In this document: positions 17,777 through 26,490 of the stretch, one piece after another
Layout: every line of letters starts with the position of its first letter
Numbering within the stretch: the stretch's first letter is position 1
Assembly: GCA_905221605.1 (NCBI GenBank)
Contig: CAJNDS010002820.1
Span: forward strand, 196,001-235,000
From: Symbiodinium natans
Lineage: Eukaryota > Sar > Dinophyceae > Suessiales > Symbiodiniaceae
DNA: 39,000 nt
Direction: 5' to 3'
Program-made: the position numbers and the translations under genes
The notes under the pieces: model-generated
Databases searched by the model: none
The model's input: only the letters and a program-made list of their open reading frames with translations
Told to the model about the DNA's origin: nothing

Positions 17777-17880
17777 TGGGGGTTTCCGAAAGTAGGGGTG
17801 CCTTATTGGGGTCCTTCTTATAAATGGGAATCCTACTATTCGGGGGTCTTCTTAGGGGTCCCTGATTTCGTAAACCCCCA
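17777..17880. mobile_element. MITE-like element, family C
   Basis: It begins TGGGGGTTTCCGAAAGTAGG and ends TTTCGTAAACCCCCA. The outer 15 nt are inverted with one mismatch. About 104 bp, non-coding. Confidence 0.55.
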
Positions 17881-17890
17881 TGTGTGTGCA

Positions 17891-17968
17891 GACCAGCAAG
17901 ACGTGCACCTTCGAAGGGCGTTCGCTTTCAGCCAGAAAGGGCATGACATTCTTGACCGTAAACCCTAG
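17891..17968 (+). other. Coding-like island after a CAG acceptor
   Basis: After TGTGTGTGCAG the frame reads DQQDVHLRRAFAFSQKGHDI then LDR before telomere-like CCCTAGA. It is protein-like but short. It belongs to no recognised gene. Confidence 0.3.
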
Positions 17969-18053
17969 ACCCTGAAAACCCAAGCCCTGAAAACCCTTAA
18001 ACCTCAAAACCCCGAAGACCTAACACCCTGAATGTACCCTTAAATTTCCCAAA

Positions 18054-18155
18054 GCCCTAAACCCTAAACCCTAAACCCTAAACCCTAAACCCTAAACCCT
18101 AAACCCTAAACCCTAAGCCCTAAACCCTAAACCCTAAACCCTAAACCCTAAACCA
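18054..18155 (-). repeat. CCCTAAA tract
   Basis: About 14 units with one CCCTAAG, ending AAACCAG, a possible splice acceptor. Confidence 0.95.
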
Positions 18156-18222
18156 GGCTTGGCTTCGGTGGTGCGCCCCCAGCAGCAGCAGGCCATTGGG
18201 GGTGTCCGAACATGAAGGGTTT
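18156..18222 (+). other. Coding-like island between opposed telomeric tracts
   Basis: After CCAG| the frame is GLASVVRPQQQQAIGGVRT. CCCTAAA lies to the left and TTTAGGG to the right. A possible donor is G|GTGTCC at about 18199. Short; low support alone. Confidence 0.3.
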
Positions 18223-18345
18223 AGGCTTTATAGGGTTTAGGGTTTAGGGTTTAGGGTTTAGGGTTTAGGGTTTAGGGTTTGGGGTTTGGGGTTTAGGGTT
18301 TAGGAGCTTTAGGGTTTGGGTGTTAGGGTTGCGGGTTTTGTTTTA
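18223..18345 (+). repeat. TTTAGGG tract
   Basis: TTTAGGG units with GGGTTTG variants. The retrotransposon inserted about 110 bp further on, in degenerate telomeric sequence. Confidence 0.9.
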
Positions 18346-18449
18346 GGGCATCAAGTTTGGGGAGCTCCTCCAGGTTGGTGACTGTATTAGGCAAGGCACG
18401 TGCACAAGCTTCGTGATTCCTGCCCGAAACCATCCTAAACCCTCGGCCC

Positions 18450-18454
18450 TATCC
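18450..18454 (+). repeat. Target-site duplication, left (TATCC)
   Basis: TATCC immediately precedes the 5' LTR and is repeated exactly at 22307-22311 after the 3' LTR. A 5-bp duplication is typical of retroviral-type integrase. Confidence 0.9.
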
Positions 18455-18752
18455 TGTGAATGATCCCCGAACCACAGCACATTTTGGGGACCCCGTTGTG
18501 TCTGCTCCGCAGCACATCGGGGAAACCACTATAGAACGCCATGGCCTGTTCACCATTCTGGCTCAAGGCTCAAGTAACCCTCAAGAGTGTAGTTCACCCG
18601 TAGGTTATAGGTAAGCGCAATAGCGTAACTGGAAACTGCCCGGGTGCACGAGACAACGACTGGAGGCGAGCGCCAGTGCAGAAAACAAGTGCGAGACCGA
18701 TTGGCTGGTGAGGAGCCAGAGCGTAGTGCAAGCAACTACCCGACCTCACGCA
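18455..18752 (+). repeat. 5' LTR, 298 bp
   Basis: Starts TGTGAATGATCC and ends CCTCACGCA. Matches 22009-22306 at an offset of 3,554 with one substitution noticed. It contains a spliced-leader-like segment at position 99 of the LTR. Confidence 0.95.
18553..18567 (+). promoter_or_regulatory. Spliced-leader-like sequence in the LTR
   Basis: CCATTCTGGCTCAAG matches the last 15 nt of the dinoflagellate spliced leader (CCATTTTGGCTCAAG) at 14 of 15 positions, followed by a second GCTCAAG. The 3' LTR carries the same at 22107-22121. The 5' part of the leader does not match. It could mark where a trans-spliced transcript was reverse-transcribed; chance similarity cannot be excluded. Confidence 0.45.
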
Positions 18753-18764
18753 GGTTATTAGCCG
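18753..18764 (+). other. Primer-binding site (tRNA anticodon-loop type)
   Basis: GGTTATTAGCCG follows the 5' LTR directly. Its reverse complement, CGGCTAATAACC, fits a tRNA anticodon arm: loop CTAATAA with anticodon AAT (Ile), ending at C39-C40. Drosophila copia primes from the same internal position of initiator tRNA. There is no TGG matching a tRNA 3' end. The tRNA identity is inference. Confidence 0.55.
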
Positions 18765-18807
18765 TATAGCGGCTGCAATCTTTTGCGACTACTATACGAG
18801 TTGAGCT

Positions 18808-21447
18808 ATGGCACTGCCAACCTCGTCGTCAAGTGCCGACACAACCATGACCTTCGGTGATGGTGATGCCATTGCCGCACCTGCGTTGGGCGATAGCACA
18901 GGCTGCGCCGAGACAGATGCGATCACATCATCAGATGACGCCGTTGAGATGGTCGCGGTTGCAAAAGCACCCGCTCGAAATAGAAGTGGATTGAGTGTAC
19001 TGCGTGAAGACGGGAACTCGAAGATGAGTCAAGTTACACGCCTCAGATCCACTTCCAGACAATCATCGGAACGAACATCAAAGAGATCCAACACTCCAAG
19101 TACTCCACGACGAAGAAGAGGTAATTCTCCACGGATCTCTCCACGATCCTCGCCGGACGCCGGACGACCGGAAACGTCACCGCGAAGAGGGTACGGTGGC
19201 CCTCTTTTGGGTACCGGCCTCCCCAGTTCGGAACCTCCGACTGGCGGTAGGAGCGGGCTTGATTCGGGTCCCCCGGTTGAGTCTGCTAACCCTCTAGCGG
19301 AACGAATCCGGGAAGAAGGCGAAAGGCGAAAGATGGAAGAGGTCATAACCGTGTTGCGACAGAAGATCGAGGAGATGCAACAGGAAGACTATGGGGCATC
19401 ACTCAGAATTGAGCAGCTAGAACGTGAACGTGATCAGAACGCGCAACTGGCAGCTCATATCCATCAACGCCACGAAGCTGCACTTGCTGAACGTGAGCAA
19501 GTCGTGGGTGTCACGATTGCGACATTGGAACAACATGCTGCCGACAATCATCACCAAGCGACGATGACTCAGGAGCAATTGATGCATCAGCAACGCGAGA
19601 TGGCGCAGTACATGGTCAACGTGGAAGAAGCGGCTCACGGTGAAGGAAACACGATAGCTCGAGAATATCAACGACTTACCGAGGAGCTGAACATTCGAGC
19701 GCATGAAAATCTGAGAAGGCGAGCCGATCTACAGCAAGCTGAAGTCATTGTGGCTCAGATGGAAGATCAACTGCGAGCATCCGAGTTTGCGCGCGAGGCA
19801 TCCGAAAAGCAGAAGAGTGAAATGCAAGAATACGCTCATCATGAGAGTGTGGCATTGCAGGATGAGCGCGATCAAACAAGGCTTTTGAGCGTGAACATCC
19901 ATGGCTTCATCGCTCAGTATCACGAGGAAGAAGAAAGGACGGCTGCTCTGAGGCAAGCTGTGCACGAGATGGAGCAGCGATGGGAAAGCCAACATGCTTC
20001 GTTGCCCAGCATCCATGGGGAGCTGCAAAGGGTACGAGCTGAATGCCAATCTCATGAGGACGTCAATCGAAGACTGGCGTCAGAATTGGATGCTGCAAGA
20101 CAGGTTCAAGCCTACAACCGACCTACGTCAGCCGGAACGTCTGAGTGGGATAATGTTTCTTCTGTGCCTAGGGTAGGTGTACATAATTCGCGTCCACAAA
20201 GCGTTCAATCCCGTTCAGGAATAACCCAAGCTTACAGCAGTCCTGAGGAAGTTGATCACGACGTGCCAAAGTCATCTGCAACGGAATCGAGGTTCAAGAC
20301 ATGGGTCCAGAACACCATGCCTGGGATGGGTTCGGCTTCGCCGGCTCATACCCAGGGTGGAACCGCCTCAAAGGAGGGTTCGGGTCCCCCGGCTCTTCCC
20401 ACGAGGCCATCGTTGTTCGGAGCATTCGTGCTGGTGGGTGATAGGGAAGGCGATTCGTTGGATGATCGAAACGAGAGGAAAGCACGCCTTGCGCTGGAGT
20501 GCAATGTCAACATTGACACCGACTATGCAGCGTGCGTGGACCGTAACTTCAGGCTGTGCTGTCACCTCGATGCCTTCTTCGCGTATGTGCTGGTCCAGAA
20601 GTGGAATCTGTTCGAGAAGATCATCATGACTCCGTATAAGAAGATGAAAGATCAGTTTGCCTCGGGCATGAGACACGACGCGTCTGGGACTTGGCCCGTT
20701 GTCCCCATTGACGAGGATACGGCGTTGCCAAGAGACCTCATGGAGGACGAGGTAAGGCAGTACGCCAGCACCGTGGAGAACCAACAGTTCATGGTGGAAC
20801 GATACCACGCCAACAAGTTCGTCTTCTACGTCATGCGTGGAGCAATCCAGCTGGGGTACAACAAGGAGAGCTTCAACCTTCCAACAATTCCTGATGAAGC
20901 AGTGGACCAGAAGGCATTTGCCGAAGCAGGGCAAAGGGTCCATATGTTCATGGCAAAGATCATCTATCAAGTCTTGAACGTGAGGCTCTACTCGTACACA
21001 AAGCCCAATGCTGAGATCCCGTATCACGCAGCATTCAAGTATATCAATCCGATCCAATTGCTCAGCTTGATGGATTCACAGAAGGTGAGTGTCAATAACC
21101 TTCTGGTGATGAGGGACTCAGGGTGCGCTCTGCCTAACCAGTACAGCAAGAAACTGGATAGATGGCTGAGTGACCAGAAGAAGGACATGAGCATCCTGAA
21201 ATTGAAGCCCACTCAGTACCTGGAGAATCCAAGTACGTCGGCTTTGTACATTGCGAATGATCCGTCAATTTCCGCACCTTCGGTGACCTCATCAGGTGGA
21301 TCACGTCATCCTGAGGCAGACGAGACGGACATGCCGGCCCGAGCGAAGGCCCGCATGAGTCAGCCGACGCCGAAGACCTCCCAGTCTGGGACCTCTCAAG
21401 CTGCTTCCAAAGGTCAGACGAGAAAGGGATCTGGAAAGAAAGGGTGA
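18808..21447 (+). CDS. Gag-like coiled-coil protein of the LTR element
   Basis: Single 879-codon ORF filling most of the internal region. Residues 1-160 are Ser/Arg/Pro-rich with basic patches (RRRRGNSPRISPRSSP). About 162-434 is a long coiled coil with heptad-rich Glu/Gln/Arg sequence. 435-535 is a Ser/Pro linker. About 537-805 looks like a folded, mostly helical domain (aromatic-rich, for example FRLCCHLDAFFAYVLVQKWN), a plausible capsid-like part. The C-terminal 55 residues are basic and Lys/Gly/Ser-rich (QTRKGSGKKG), suited to nucleic-acid binding, but no CCHC zinc knuckle is seen. The role is inferred from position: particle assembly in the cytoplasm. The third-codon bias is visibly weaker than in the transporter genes. 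Confidence 0.75.
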   Translation: MALPTSSSSADTTMTFGDGDAIAAPALGDSTGCAETDAITSSDDAVEMVAVAKAPARNRSGLSVLREDGNSKMSQVTRLRSTSRQSSERTSKRSNTPSTPRRRRGNSPRISPRSSPDAGRPETSPRRGYGGPLLGTGLPSSEPPTGGRSGLDSGPPVESANPLAERIREEGERRKMEEVITVLRQKIEEMQQEDYGASLRIEQLERERDQNAQLAAHIHQRHEAALAEREQVVGVTIATLEQHAADNHHQATMTQEQLMHQQREMAQYMVNVEEAAHGEGNTIAREYQRLTEELNIRAHENLRRRADLQQAEVIVAQMEDQLRASEFAREASEKQKSEMQEYAHHESVALQDERDQTRLLSVNIHGFIAQYHEEEERTAALRQAVHEMEQRWESQHASLPSIHGELQRVRAECQSHEDVNRRLASELDAARQVQAYNRPTSAGTSEWDNVSSVPRVGVHNSRPQSVQSRSGITQAYSSPEEVDHDVPKSSATESRFKTWVQNTMPGMGSASPAHTQGGTASKEGSGPPALPTRPSLFGAFVLVGDREGDSLDDRNERKARLALECNVNIDTDYAACVDRNFRLCCHLDAFFAYVLVQKWNLFEKIIMTPYKKMKDQFASGMRHDASGTWPVVPIDEDTALPRDLMEDEVRQYASTVENQQFMVERYHANKFVFYVMRGAIQLGYNKESFNLPTIPDEAVDQKAFAEAGQRVHMFMAKIIYQVLNVRLYSYTKPNAEIPYHAAFKYINPIQLLSLMDSQKVSVNNLLVMRDSGCALPNQYSKKLDRWLSDQKKDMSILKLKPTQYLENPSTSALYIANDPSISAPSVTSSGGSRHPEADETDMPARAKARMSQPTPKTSQSGTSQAASKGQTRKGSGKKG

Positions 21448-22000
21448 TTGATGTACTCGGAACCTCCGGTATGTCATCCCCTGGAATCCATGGCATTCCC
21501 GAACATCTGGTTGTGGGCCAGCGCTATGCGTTTTCTGTTTTGATTCCTATTTTCCTTGCAGATGCAACAGATGACACAATGGAGCACGTCATTATATCCT
21601 CCGATGCTATTTCCCTTTTCGGCCACTGCATAGCAGCAGCGGGGCAATGTGCCAATGCGCCCGCTGGAGGGAAATGTGCGGTTCTTTGCAGCTCGGATGG
21701 TTGACTGACACCGCTGTGTATCTTTCTTACATCATGGAGACGCAATATGCTGGATCCAAGCTTTTGCGGATATGTTTTCTCAGGGCCTTTCGCGCCCATG
21801 ATTCCACAACAGCGAGCAGCTGGTCTTTGTACAGCCAAAGGATGGGATTGAACGCTTCGGTAGCTGAAAGTTTGTCTCACAACAATCAATTCGGGCAAAG
21901 AAAGCGAAACAATGGAGAACGGCCAAGCCTTAAGTTGCTTTTAACTGGGACCATTGTGTGTTCGTAACGCAATTCGTCTAGCATTTTGCAAATCCCAGCC
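21448..22000 (+). other. 3' untranslated part of the LTR element
   Basis: About 550 bp between the Gag stop and the polypurine tract. Short open frames (21444-21704 and 21647-21967) overlap on different frames and show no polymerase motifs. I see no remnant of integrase or reverse transcriptase. Confidence 0.55.
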
Positions 22001-22008
22001 GTGGGGGG
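22001..22008 (+). other. Polypurine tract
   Basis: GTGGGGGG directly abuts the 3' LTR (TGTGAATG), in the expected position for plus-strand priming. It is shorter than many tracts and interrupted by one T. Confidence 0.65.
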
Positions 22009-22306
22009 TGTGAATGATCCCCGAACCACAGCACATTTTGGGGACCCCGTTGTGTCTGCTCCGCAGCACATCGGGGAAACCACTATAGAACGCCATGGCC
22101 TGTTCACCATTCTGGCTCAAGGCTCAAGTAACCCTCAAGAGTGTAGTTCACCCGTAGGTTATAGGTAAGCGCAATAGCGTAACTGGAAACTGCCCGGGTG
22201 CACGAGACAACTACTGGAGGCGAGCGCCAGTGCAGAAAACAAGTGCGAGACCGATTGGCTGGTGAGGAGCCAGAGCGTAGTGCAAGCAACTACCCGACCT
22301 CACGCA
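22009..22306 (+). repeat. 3' LTR, 298 bp
   Basis: Copy of 18455-18752 ending CCTCACGCA, differing at 22212. It is followed by the TATCC duplication and then CCCTAAA-like DNA. Confidence 0.95.
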
Positions 22307-22311
22307 TATCC
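22307..22311 (+). repeat. Target-site duplication, right (TATCC)
   Basis: Exact match to 18450-18454. The reconstructed empty site reads through ...CGGCCCTATCCACTAAAACC, a degenerate telomere-repeat context. Confidence 0.9.
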
Positions 22312-22499
22312 ACTAAAACCCTAAACCATAAACCCTCACATTGGGCTTAGAGTTTGGCCAGGCAACAGCGACTGCGTCTGCTCCTGTGCTGGATTCAGAA
22401 CATTTCTTGCTCTTCTTGACAGCATCTGGGTAGTTCTCTAAATCAGGTTCCCTGTTTTGGGTCCCCCTATAATATAGCGGCGGTACCCTTAGAAAGCAG

Positions 22500-22533
22500 C
22501 ACCCCCCCCCCCCCCCCCCACAAAAAAAAAAAA
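22500..22533. repeat. Homopolymer C then A tract
   Basis: About 18 C residues, then CAC and a run of about 12 A residues. Prone to assembly length error. Confidence 0.9.
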
Positions 22534-23138
22534 CACCTCCAAACGTGCCGACCATCCTCAGCTTTGGCGGAAGTGTCTTAACATGTCTTTACCAAATCGT
22601 AGTTGTTCGGCGCGGATGCCTGTGTATTTATATCGAGAAGTTCGGACGCATACCCCTGCGTCCTACGTGGAGTCACGCTTTGTGGATGTCACCCGGGGAT
22701 CCGAGGTCGGGTTGCAGGTGGCTGCCGCCGGGTGGGGGCCGTAAGCCTTAACTTTTGAGCCTTAAGGTTCAGGGTTAGTGTCTTAGGGTTAGTGTTGTAG
22801 GGTTTAGGGAAAGGGCGAAGAATCCCTATAGGCAGTTCTGACCAGGCCGTTGCAGAACAGCAGTCATGGATGCTGCCAGGACACCCGCTGCATGAGGGTG
22901 CCAGCATGAGGGTGCCAGGCTACCCTGATGCTCAGTAGGATGATCTGTGCTTTGCGTACTGGTTTTTTGGTACTGTGTGGAATTAGGGAAACCGGGAATT
23001 CCATATATAGAAGCAGTCACGAAAAGACAGACCGTGGCCCTAGAGCTAGCACGCCGTGCACTTGCACGGGCCCGAAAAACCCGAAAAACCGAGGGGGGGT
23101 TTGAAGCTAGGCCTTTCAAGTGTTAGTAGCTATATCTT

Positions 23139-23192
23139 TTTTGGGAATCATTCTTGATTTCTGTTTATATAAAACCCAAGAGGATATTAAAA
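23139..23192. repeat. Dispersed repeat, copy 1
   Basis: TTGGGAATCATTCTTGATT followed by TATAAAACCCAAGAGGATAT is repeated with small changes at 36675-36718. It may be the end of a longer degraded element. Confidence 0.6.
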
Positions 23193-23520
23193 ATAGAGCA
23201 GCTGTTGGCAAGCGTACATGCCTCCTCTGGGTTCTCGGCTTCTGCAGGATATGGCAGCCTGTACGTCTACTGCTGGCTTTCCCAGCGGAATGCGGCCTGT
23301 ATGCAAATGGTGTCCCGCGACGGTCTCTCGATTTGCTTCCCCAGCTTGCTGCGTGGCGTTGCCCTCCTTTGTAAGTAGGAAGTATTCCAGATATTTTTAG
23401 CGTCCTCTGGTGCTGACGAGCGCGAAACGTGCAACATGCTGCCGTGAAGTTACGCAAGGTCCCCCGCTGCTGTGTTACGCCTGCGAGCTTTGTGTGCAGT
23501 GAACCCTAAACTGGACAATT

Positions 23521-23628
23521 TTGGGGGGGTTTATGAGAATAAGGGAACCCTACAATAGAGCCCCCAAATAGTAGGAGTACCTTATAATAGAAACCCCAAG
23601 ACGGTACCCACATTTTCGAAAGCCCCCA
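23521..23628. mobile_element. MITE-like element, family C
   Basis: Left end TTGGGGGGGTTTATGAGAAT, right end TTTTCGAAAGCCCCCA. Imperfect inverted ends and a shared interior style (ATAGTAGGAGTACC) link it to 11960-12040. Confidence 0.45.
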
Positions 23629-23723
23629 TTTGTTGGTTACAGGCCAGCTTCCGAAGTTCCAATGCGAGCTTCTGATTCCAGCCGTGCCCTGCTCAGAGCG
23701 AAGGACTTGGGTGGTTCAGGGTA

Positions 23724-23810
23724 CTTGGAGGCCCACTTGTAACTGTACTTATAAGCCACTCATAAGCCTTAGGTGCCCTAATGTGGGTATAAGTACAATG
23801 AACCTCCAAG
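23724..23810. mobile_element. MITE-like element, family A, deleted (87 bp)
   Basis: Starts CTTGGAGG and ends CAATGAACCTCCAAG, with the interior GTAACTGTACTTATAAGCC shared with the 140-bp copies but shortened. TA flanks both ends (GTA|CTTGG and CCAAG|TAAG), as expected for Tc1/mariner-type target choice. Confidence 0.65.
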
Positions 23811-24444
23811 TAAGGGCTTAAGGTAAGCACCCGAAATCCTTGGTGGTGATTCTACACTGCTAGACATGATGGTTCCAGAGAATCATATCCAATGTTTTCA
23901 TGATTCATCTGTTACTGCCCCCACAACCCTAAACCCTAAAACCTAAGTCCACAAATGTCATTCGCCACCGTGGGTGTGATGGAAATTCGTGTCGGAAGGC
24001 CCGAGCCTGCTTGTCTGTACGGTTACGAGAAGCCCGTCTCCTTCCTTGGGTTCAGTGTTTTGGCTCTCGGGTTTAAGTGCACTGCACCATGTTCGTTGGT
24101 TTTGAGACCCCGAGGTTGCATGTCACACACACACACAAGCAGCCCAAACAAATGGCCACCGATGGTGCAAATGTGTCACGTGCGAGTTGAAGATGGTAGT
24201 AGTCATGATGCCGGCAGTGGTCGTAGCATGTGAGGCAGGGTTTGTACTACTGTGGTTGGTGAGTGTGTGTATACATACAGGTGTTGACTCCTCATTAATA
24301 CTGGTCAGTGTACGGATTGGGGTGTCCTTGTGGGGATACTTGCAAGAAAACCTACCTCATAGTAGCGCATGGAGGAGACCTTCAGCGCAGCTGCTGGCGG
24401 CACTTGCAGCGCGGTGGTCTCTGCAACTGAGGACGGCGCGAGCT
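23811..24444. other. No supportable gene
   Basis: Includes a short CA-rich stretch (24123-24135) and a 92-codon frame (23955-24233) with no recognisable features. Confidence 0.5.
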
Positions 24445-24732
24445 AAACCCTAAACCCTAAACCCTAAACCCTAAACCCTAAACCCTAAACCCTAAACCCT
24501 AAACCCTAAATCCCTAAACCCTAAACCCTAAATCCCTAAACCCTAATCCCTAAACCCTGAACCCTAAACCCTAAACCCTAAGCCCTAAGCCCTAAGCCCT
24601 AAACCCTCAACCCTCAACCCTCAACCCTAAACCCTAACCCTAAACCCTAAACCCTCAACCCTCAACCCTAAACCCTAAACCCTAAATCCTAAACCCTAAA
24701 CCCTAAACCCTAAACCCTAAACCCTAAACCCA
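24445..24732 (-). repeat. CCCTAAA tract, 290 bp
   Basis: One of the longest tracts, about 40 units with CCCTCAA, CCCTAAG and ATCCCTAAA variants clustered in blocks, suggesting local expansion of variant units. Confidence 0.95.
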
Positions 24733-24759
24733 GTGCATGTTTCCTCATGCCCTCTGCAG

Positions 24760-24843
24760 CAGGCGCTTGACGAGTTCTACGGCCGTGCGCCCTCCCTGGA
24801 GGCGGAGCTACACCACCGAGCTGGCTTGAACCCTGAGCCCTAA
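24760..24843 (+). other. Coding-like island after CTGCAG
   Basis: After CCCTCTGCAG the frame reads QALDEFYGRAPSLEAELHHR then AGL and runs into CCCTAAA repeat. It looks helical and acidic, with GC-rich third positions. CCCTAAA lies on both sides. Possible exon of an unrecognised gene. Confidence 0.4.
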
Positions 24844-24920
24844 ACCCTAAACCCTAAACCCTAAACCCTAAACCCTAAACCCTAAACCCTAAACCCGAAA
24901 CCCTAAACCCGAAACCCTCA
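24838..24920 (-). repeat. CCCTAAA tract
   Basis: About ten units with CCCGAAA variants at the right end. Confidence 0.9.
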
Positions 24921-25052
24921 AAATTGGTAGAAATTGGTGTGAGCACATGCGAACACCGAGTGCCATCTCCGAGCCTGCTGTCAGCAATGAACTCGTGGTC
25001 ATCTTCATAGCACATCTCGAGCAGACAGCCTCTAAGGGTAGTTTCCTCAAAG
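24921..25052 (-). other. Coding-like island, minus strand
   Basis: Read on the minus strand, one frame gives CLLEMCYEDDHEFIADSRLG then DGTRCSHVLTPISTNF without a stop. It lies between CCCTAAA (left) and TTTAGGG (right). The plus strand is less protein-like. Weak. Confidence 0.25.
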
Positions 25053-25115
25053 TTTAGGGTTTAGGGTTTAGGGTTTAGGGTTTAGGGTTTAGGGTTTAGG
25101 GTTTGGGGTTGGGCG
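25053..25115 (+). repeat. TTTAGGG tract
   Basis: About eight units ending in TTTGGGG variants. Confidence 0.95.
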
Positions 25116-25118
25116 GAC

Positions 25119-25259
25119 TCTAAGGGTAGTTACATGGGCCCTGAATATGGTCCCTTACCTCCTGTTAAAGGGTTCTGAAGTATGGACCCTTGTGTTTTAT
25201 TTACAACAGGGGCCCCCTTTCAAGGGCTCCTATCAAGGGACCATGTAACTACCCTAAGA
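25119..25259. mobile_element. MITE-like element, family B
   Basis: Ends TCTAAGGGTAGTTACATGG and CCATGTAACTACCCTAAGA are inverted with one mismatch. A lone half-end (TCTAAGGGTAGTTTCCTC) occurs at 25031-25048, and a related element at 12816-12929. Confidence 0.65.
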
Positions 25260-25397
25260 CAGCCTTTCGTCCTTTGTGGTTAACATGTGGTGCTTTCTCG
25301 AAAGTATCCGTTTTGAGGTCCTGATTATAAGGCGGCCCCTCTTATTCAGGGTGCCCAAGAAAGCGACGGATCAGAAGTGATAGTATGCATTGGCATA

Positions 25398-25537
25398 CTT
25401 GGAGGTTCATGGTGCTTATTAACCAGTTATAACTGCACTTATAGCTGCACTTGTAACCATGCTAGGGCACTTCAGGGGCTTATAAGTGTGTTAAAAGTAC
25501 AGTTATAACTGGTTAATAAGTACCATGAACCTCCAAG
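25398..25537. mobile_element. MITE-like element, family A (140 bp)
   Basis: Best copy: 38-nt terminal inverted repeats (25398-25435 and 25500-25537) with one mismatch, from CTTGGAGGTTCATGG inward to the CAGTTATAACTG core. It can fold as one long hairpin. No coding capacity. Confidence 0.8.
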
Positions 25538-26219
25538 CACATCTTGGGTGCTTGGGGGAGGCTTCCCGGATCCTACCAAACCCCAGCCCATTCCCCTTCC
25601 GAAAGCCTCCGGAACCTTAAGCTTTGATTGAGCCCTAAACGCCAAATTCTTAACCCTAACCCTAAACTAAACCCCAAGCCCCAAAACCTAAACCTTAAAT
25701 CCTAAACCCTAAAGAAGACAGGCCCGGAAGCCACCGTGCAAAGCCGCGATGGCTGAGGCAGTTTCTTTGATGGGAGTCAGGGGCCCGCGGATGGGGGGTC
25801 ATGTAGGGCAATGCAGGGTTCAGGGTTTAGGGTTTGGGGCTTGGGGTTTAGGGTGCTCTGGAGGACCCGGGTGTCAGTGTCTAGGGTTTCGTTTGTGCGG
25901 ATTGCGCCGCTTTCGAAGACAGGCCTATAAAGCCTCAACCCTATGGGTAGATGAACAAAAATAGGGGGCACAGAAGGGTTCCCCAACTAAGGGCCCACCA
26001 TGTAACGGGGTGGGCTGGGGTGGGGTCGGGTGGGTTGGGGTGGGGAGGGGAGGAGTAAAAGGCACCTTGATTTCCGAATTCGGGATTGCGAACTGGTAAT
26101 CCTTGCGCATGCAGAAAGCAACCTTGAATCCCAAAATCAAAAACATGTGCTCAATCTTCTCAGGTCCCCAAACCATCCTAGGCCCCCAGCCCTGAACCCC
26201 AATTCCTGTGCTCTGAACC
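25538..26219. other. No supportable gene
   Basis: Degenerate telomere-like patches (25640-25715, 25815-25860) and a GGGGT-rich stretch (26005-26055). Short frames only. Confidence 0.5.
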
Positions 26220-26335
26220 GTAAACCCTAAACCCTAAACCCTAAACCCTAAACCCTAAACCCTAAACCCTAAACCCTGAACCCTGAACCCTAAACCCTAA
26301 ACCCTAAACCCTAAACCCTAAACCCTGATCCTAAG
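26220..26335 (-). repeat. CCCTAAA tract
   Basis: About 15 units with a few CCCTGAA variants, ending about 65 bp before a coding-like exon. Confidence 0.95.
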
Positions 26336-26400
26336 TCCGGACCTGGTCAATCATGAGGCGGGACGCCTAAAAAATCGAAAAGCCGCAATCTAAACGCTGT

Positions 26401-26490
26401 AATCAGCGCGAGTACAAGGACGACAGAGCTGAATGGCAGATGCTGGTCGTGCGGCTGGAGTGTGGCCTCTCGGATCTATGCGAAAATCAG
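26401..26490 (+). other. Coding-like exon with AG|GT donor
   Basis: The frame NQREYKDDRAEWQMLVVRLE then CGLSDLCENQ is protein-like and ends exactly at AATCAG|GTTTTAAG, a good donor. The 5' boundary is not clear. CCCTAAA lies upstream. No family recognised; it may belong to the same split gene as later islands. Confidence 0.45.

Larger units (their letters stand above)
18455..22306 (+). mobile_element. Non-autonomous LTR retrotransposon (Gag-only type)
   Basis: Complete 3,852-bp element: 298-bp LTRs beginning TG and ending CA, a primer site, one 879-codon ORF, a G-rich tract before the 3' LTR and a 5-bp target duplication. One LTR difference was seen (G18658 against T22212), so the insertion is recent. 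No protease, integrase, reverse transcriptase or RNase H motif is present, so it must be mobilised in trans. The architecture matches terminal-repeat elements carrying only a GAG gene (TR-GAG). The primer-site position suggests Ty1/copia affinity. It sits in degenerate telomere-like repeats. Confidence 0.85.
22312..23520. other. No supportable gene
   Basis: Contains a poly-C then poly-A stretch (22500-22533), a short run of degenerate GGGTTAG repeats (22765-22812) and a dispersed repeat (23139-23192) found again near 36676. Overlapping short frames exist on both strands but none shows domain structure. Confidence 0.5.

Noticed and set aside
21448-22000. Remnant reverse transcriptase or integrase after the Gag-like ORF
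   Set aside because: No frame shows the YxDD, HHCC or DDE patterns or a long enough open stretch.
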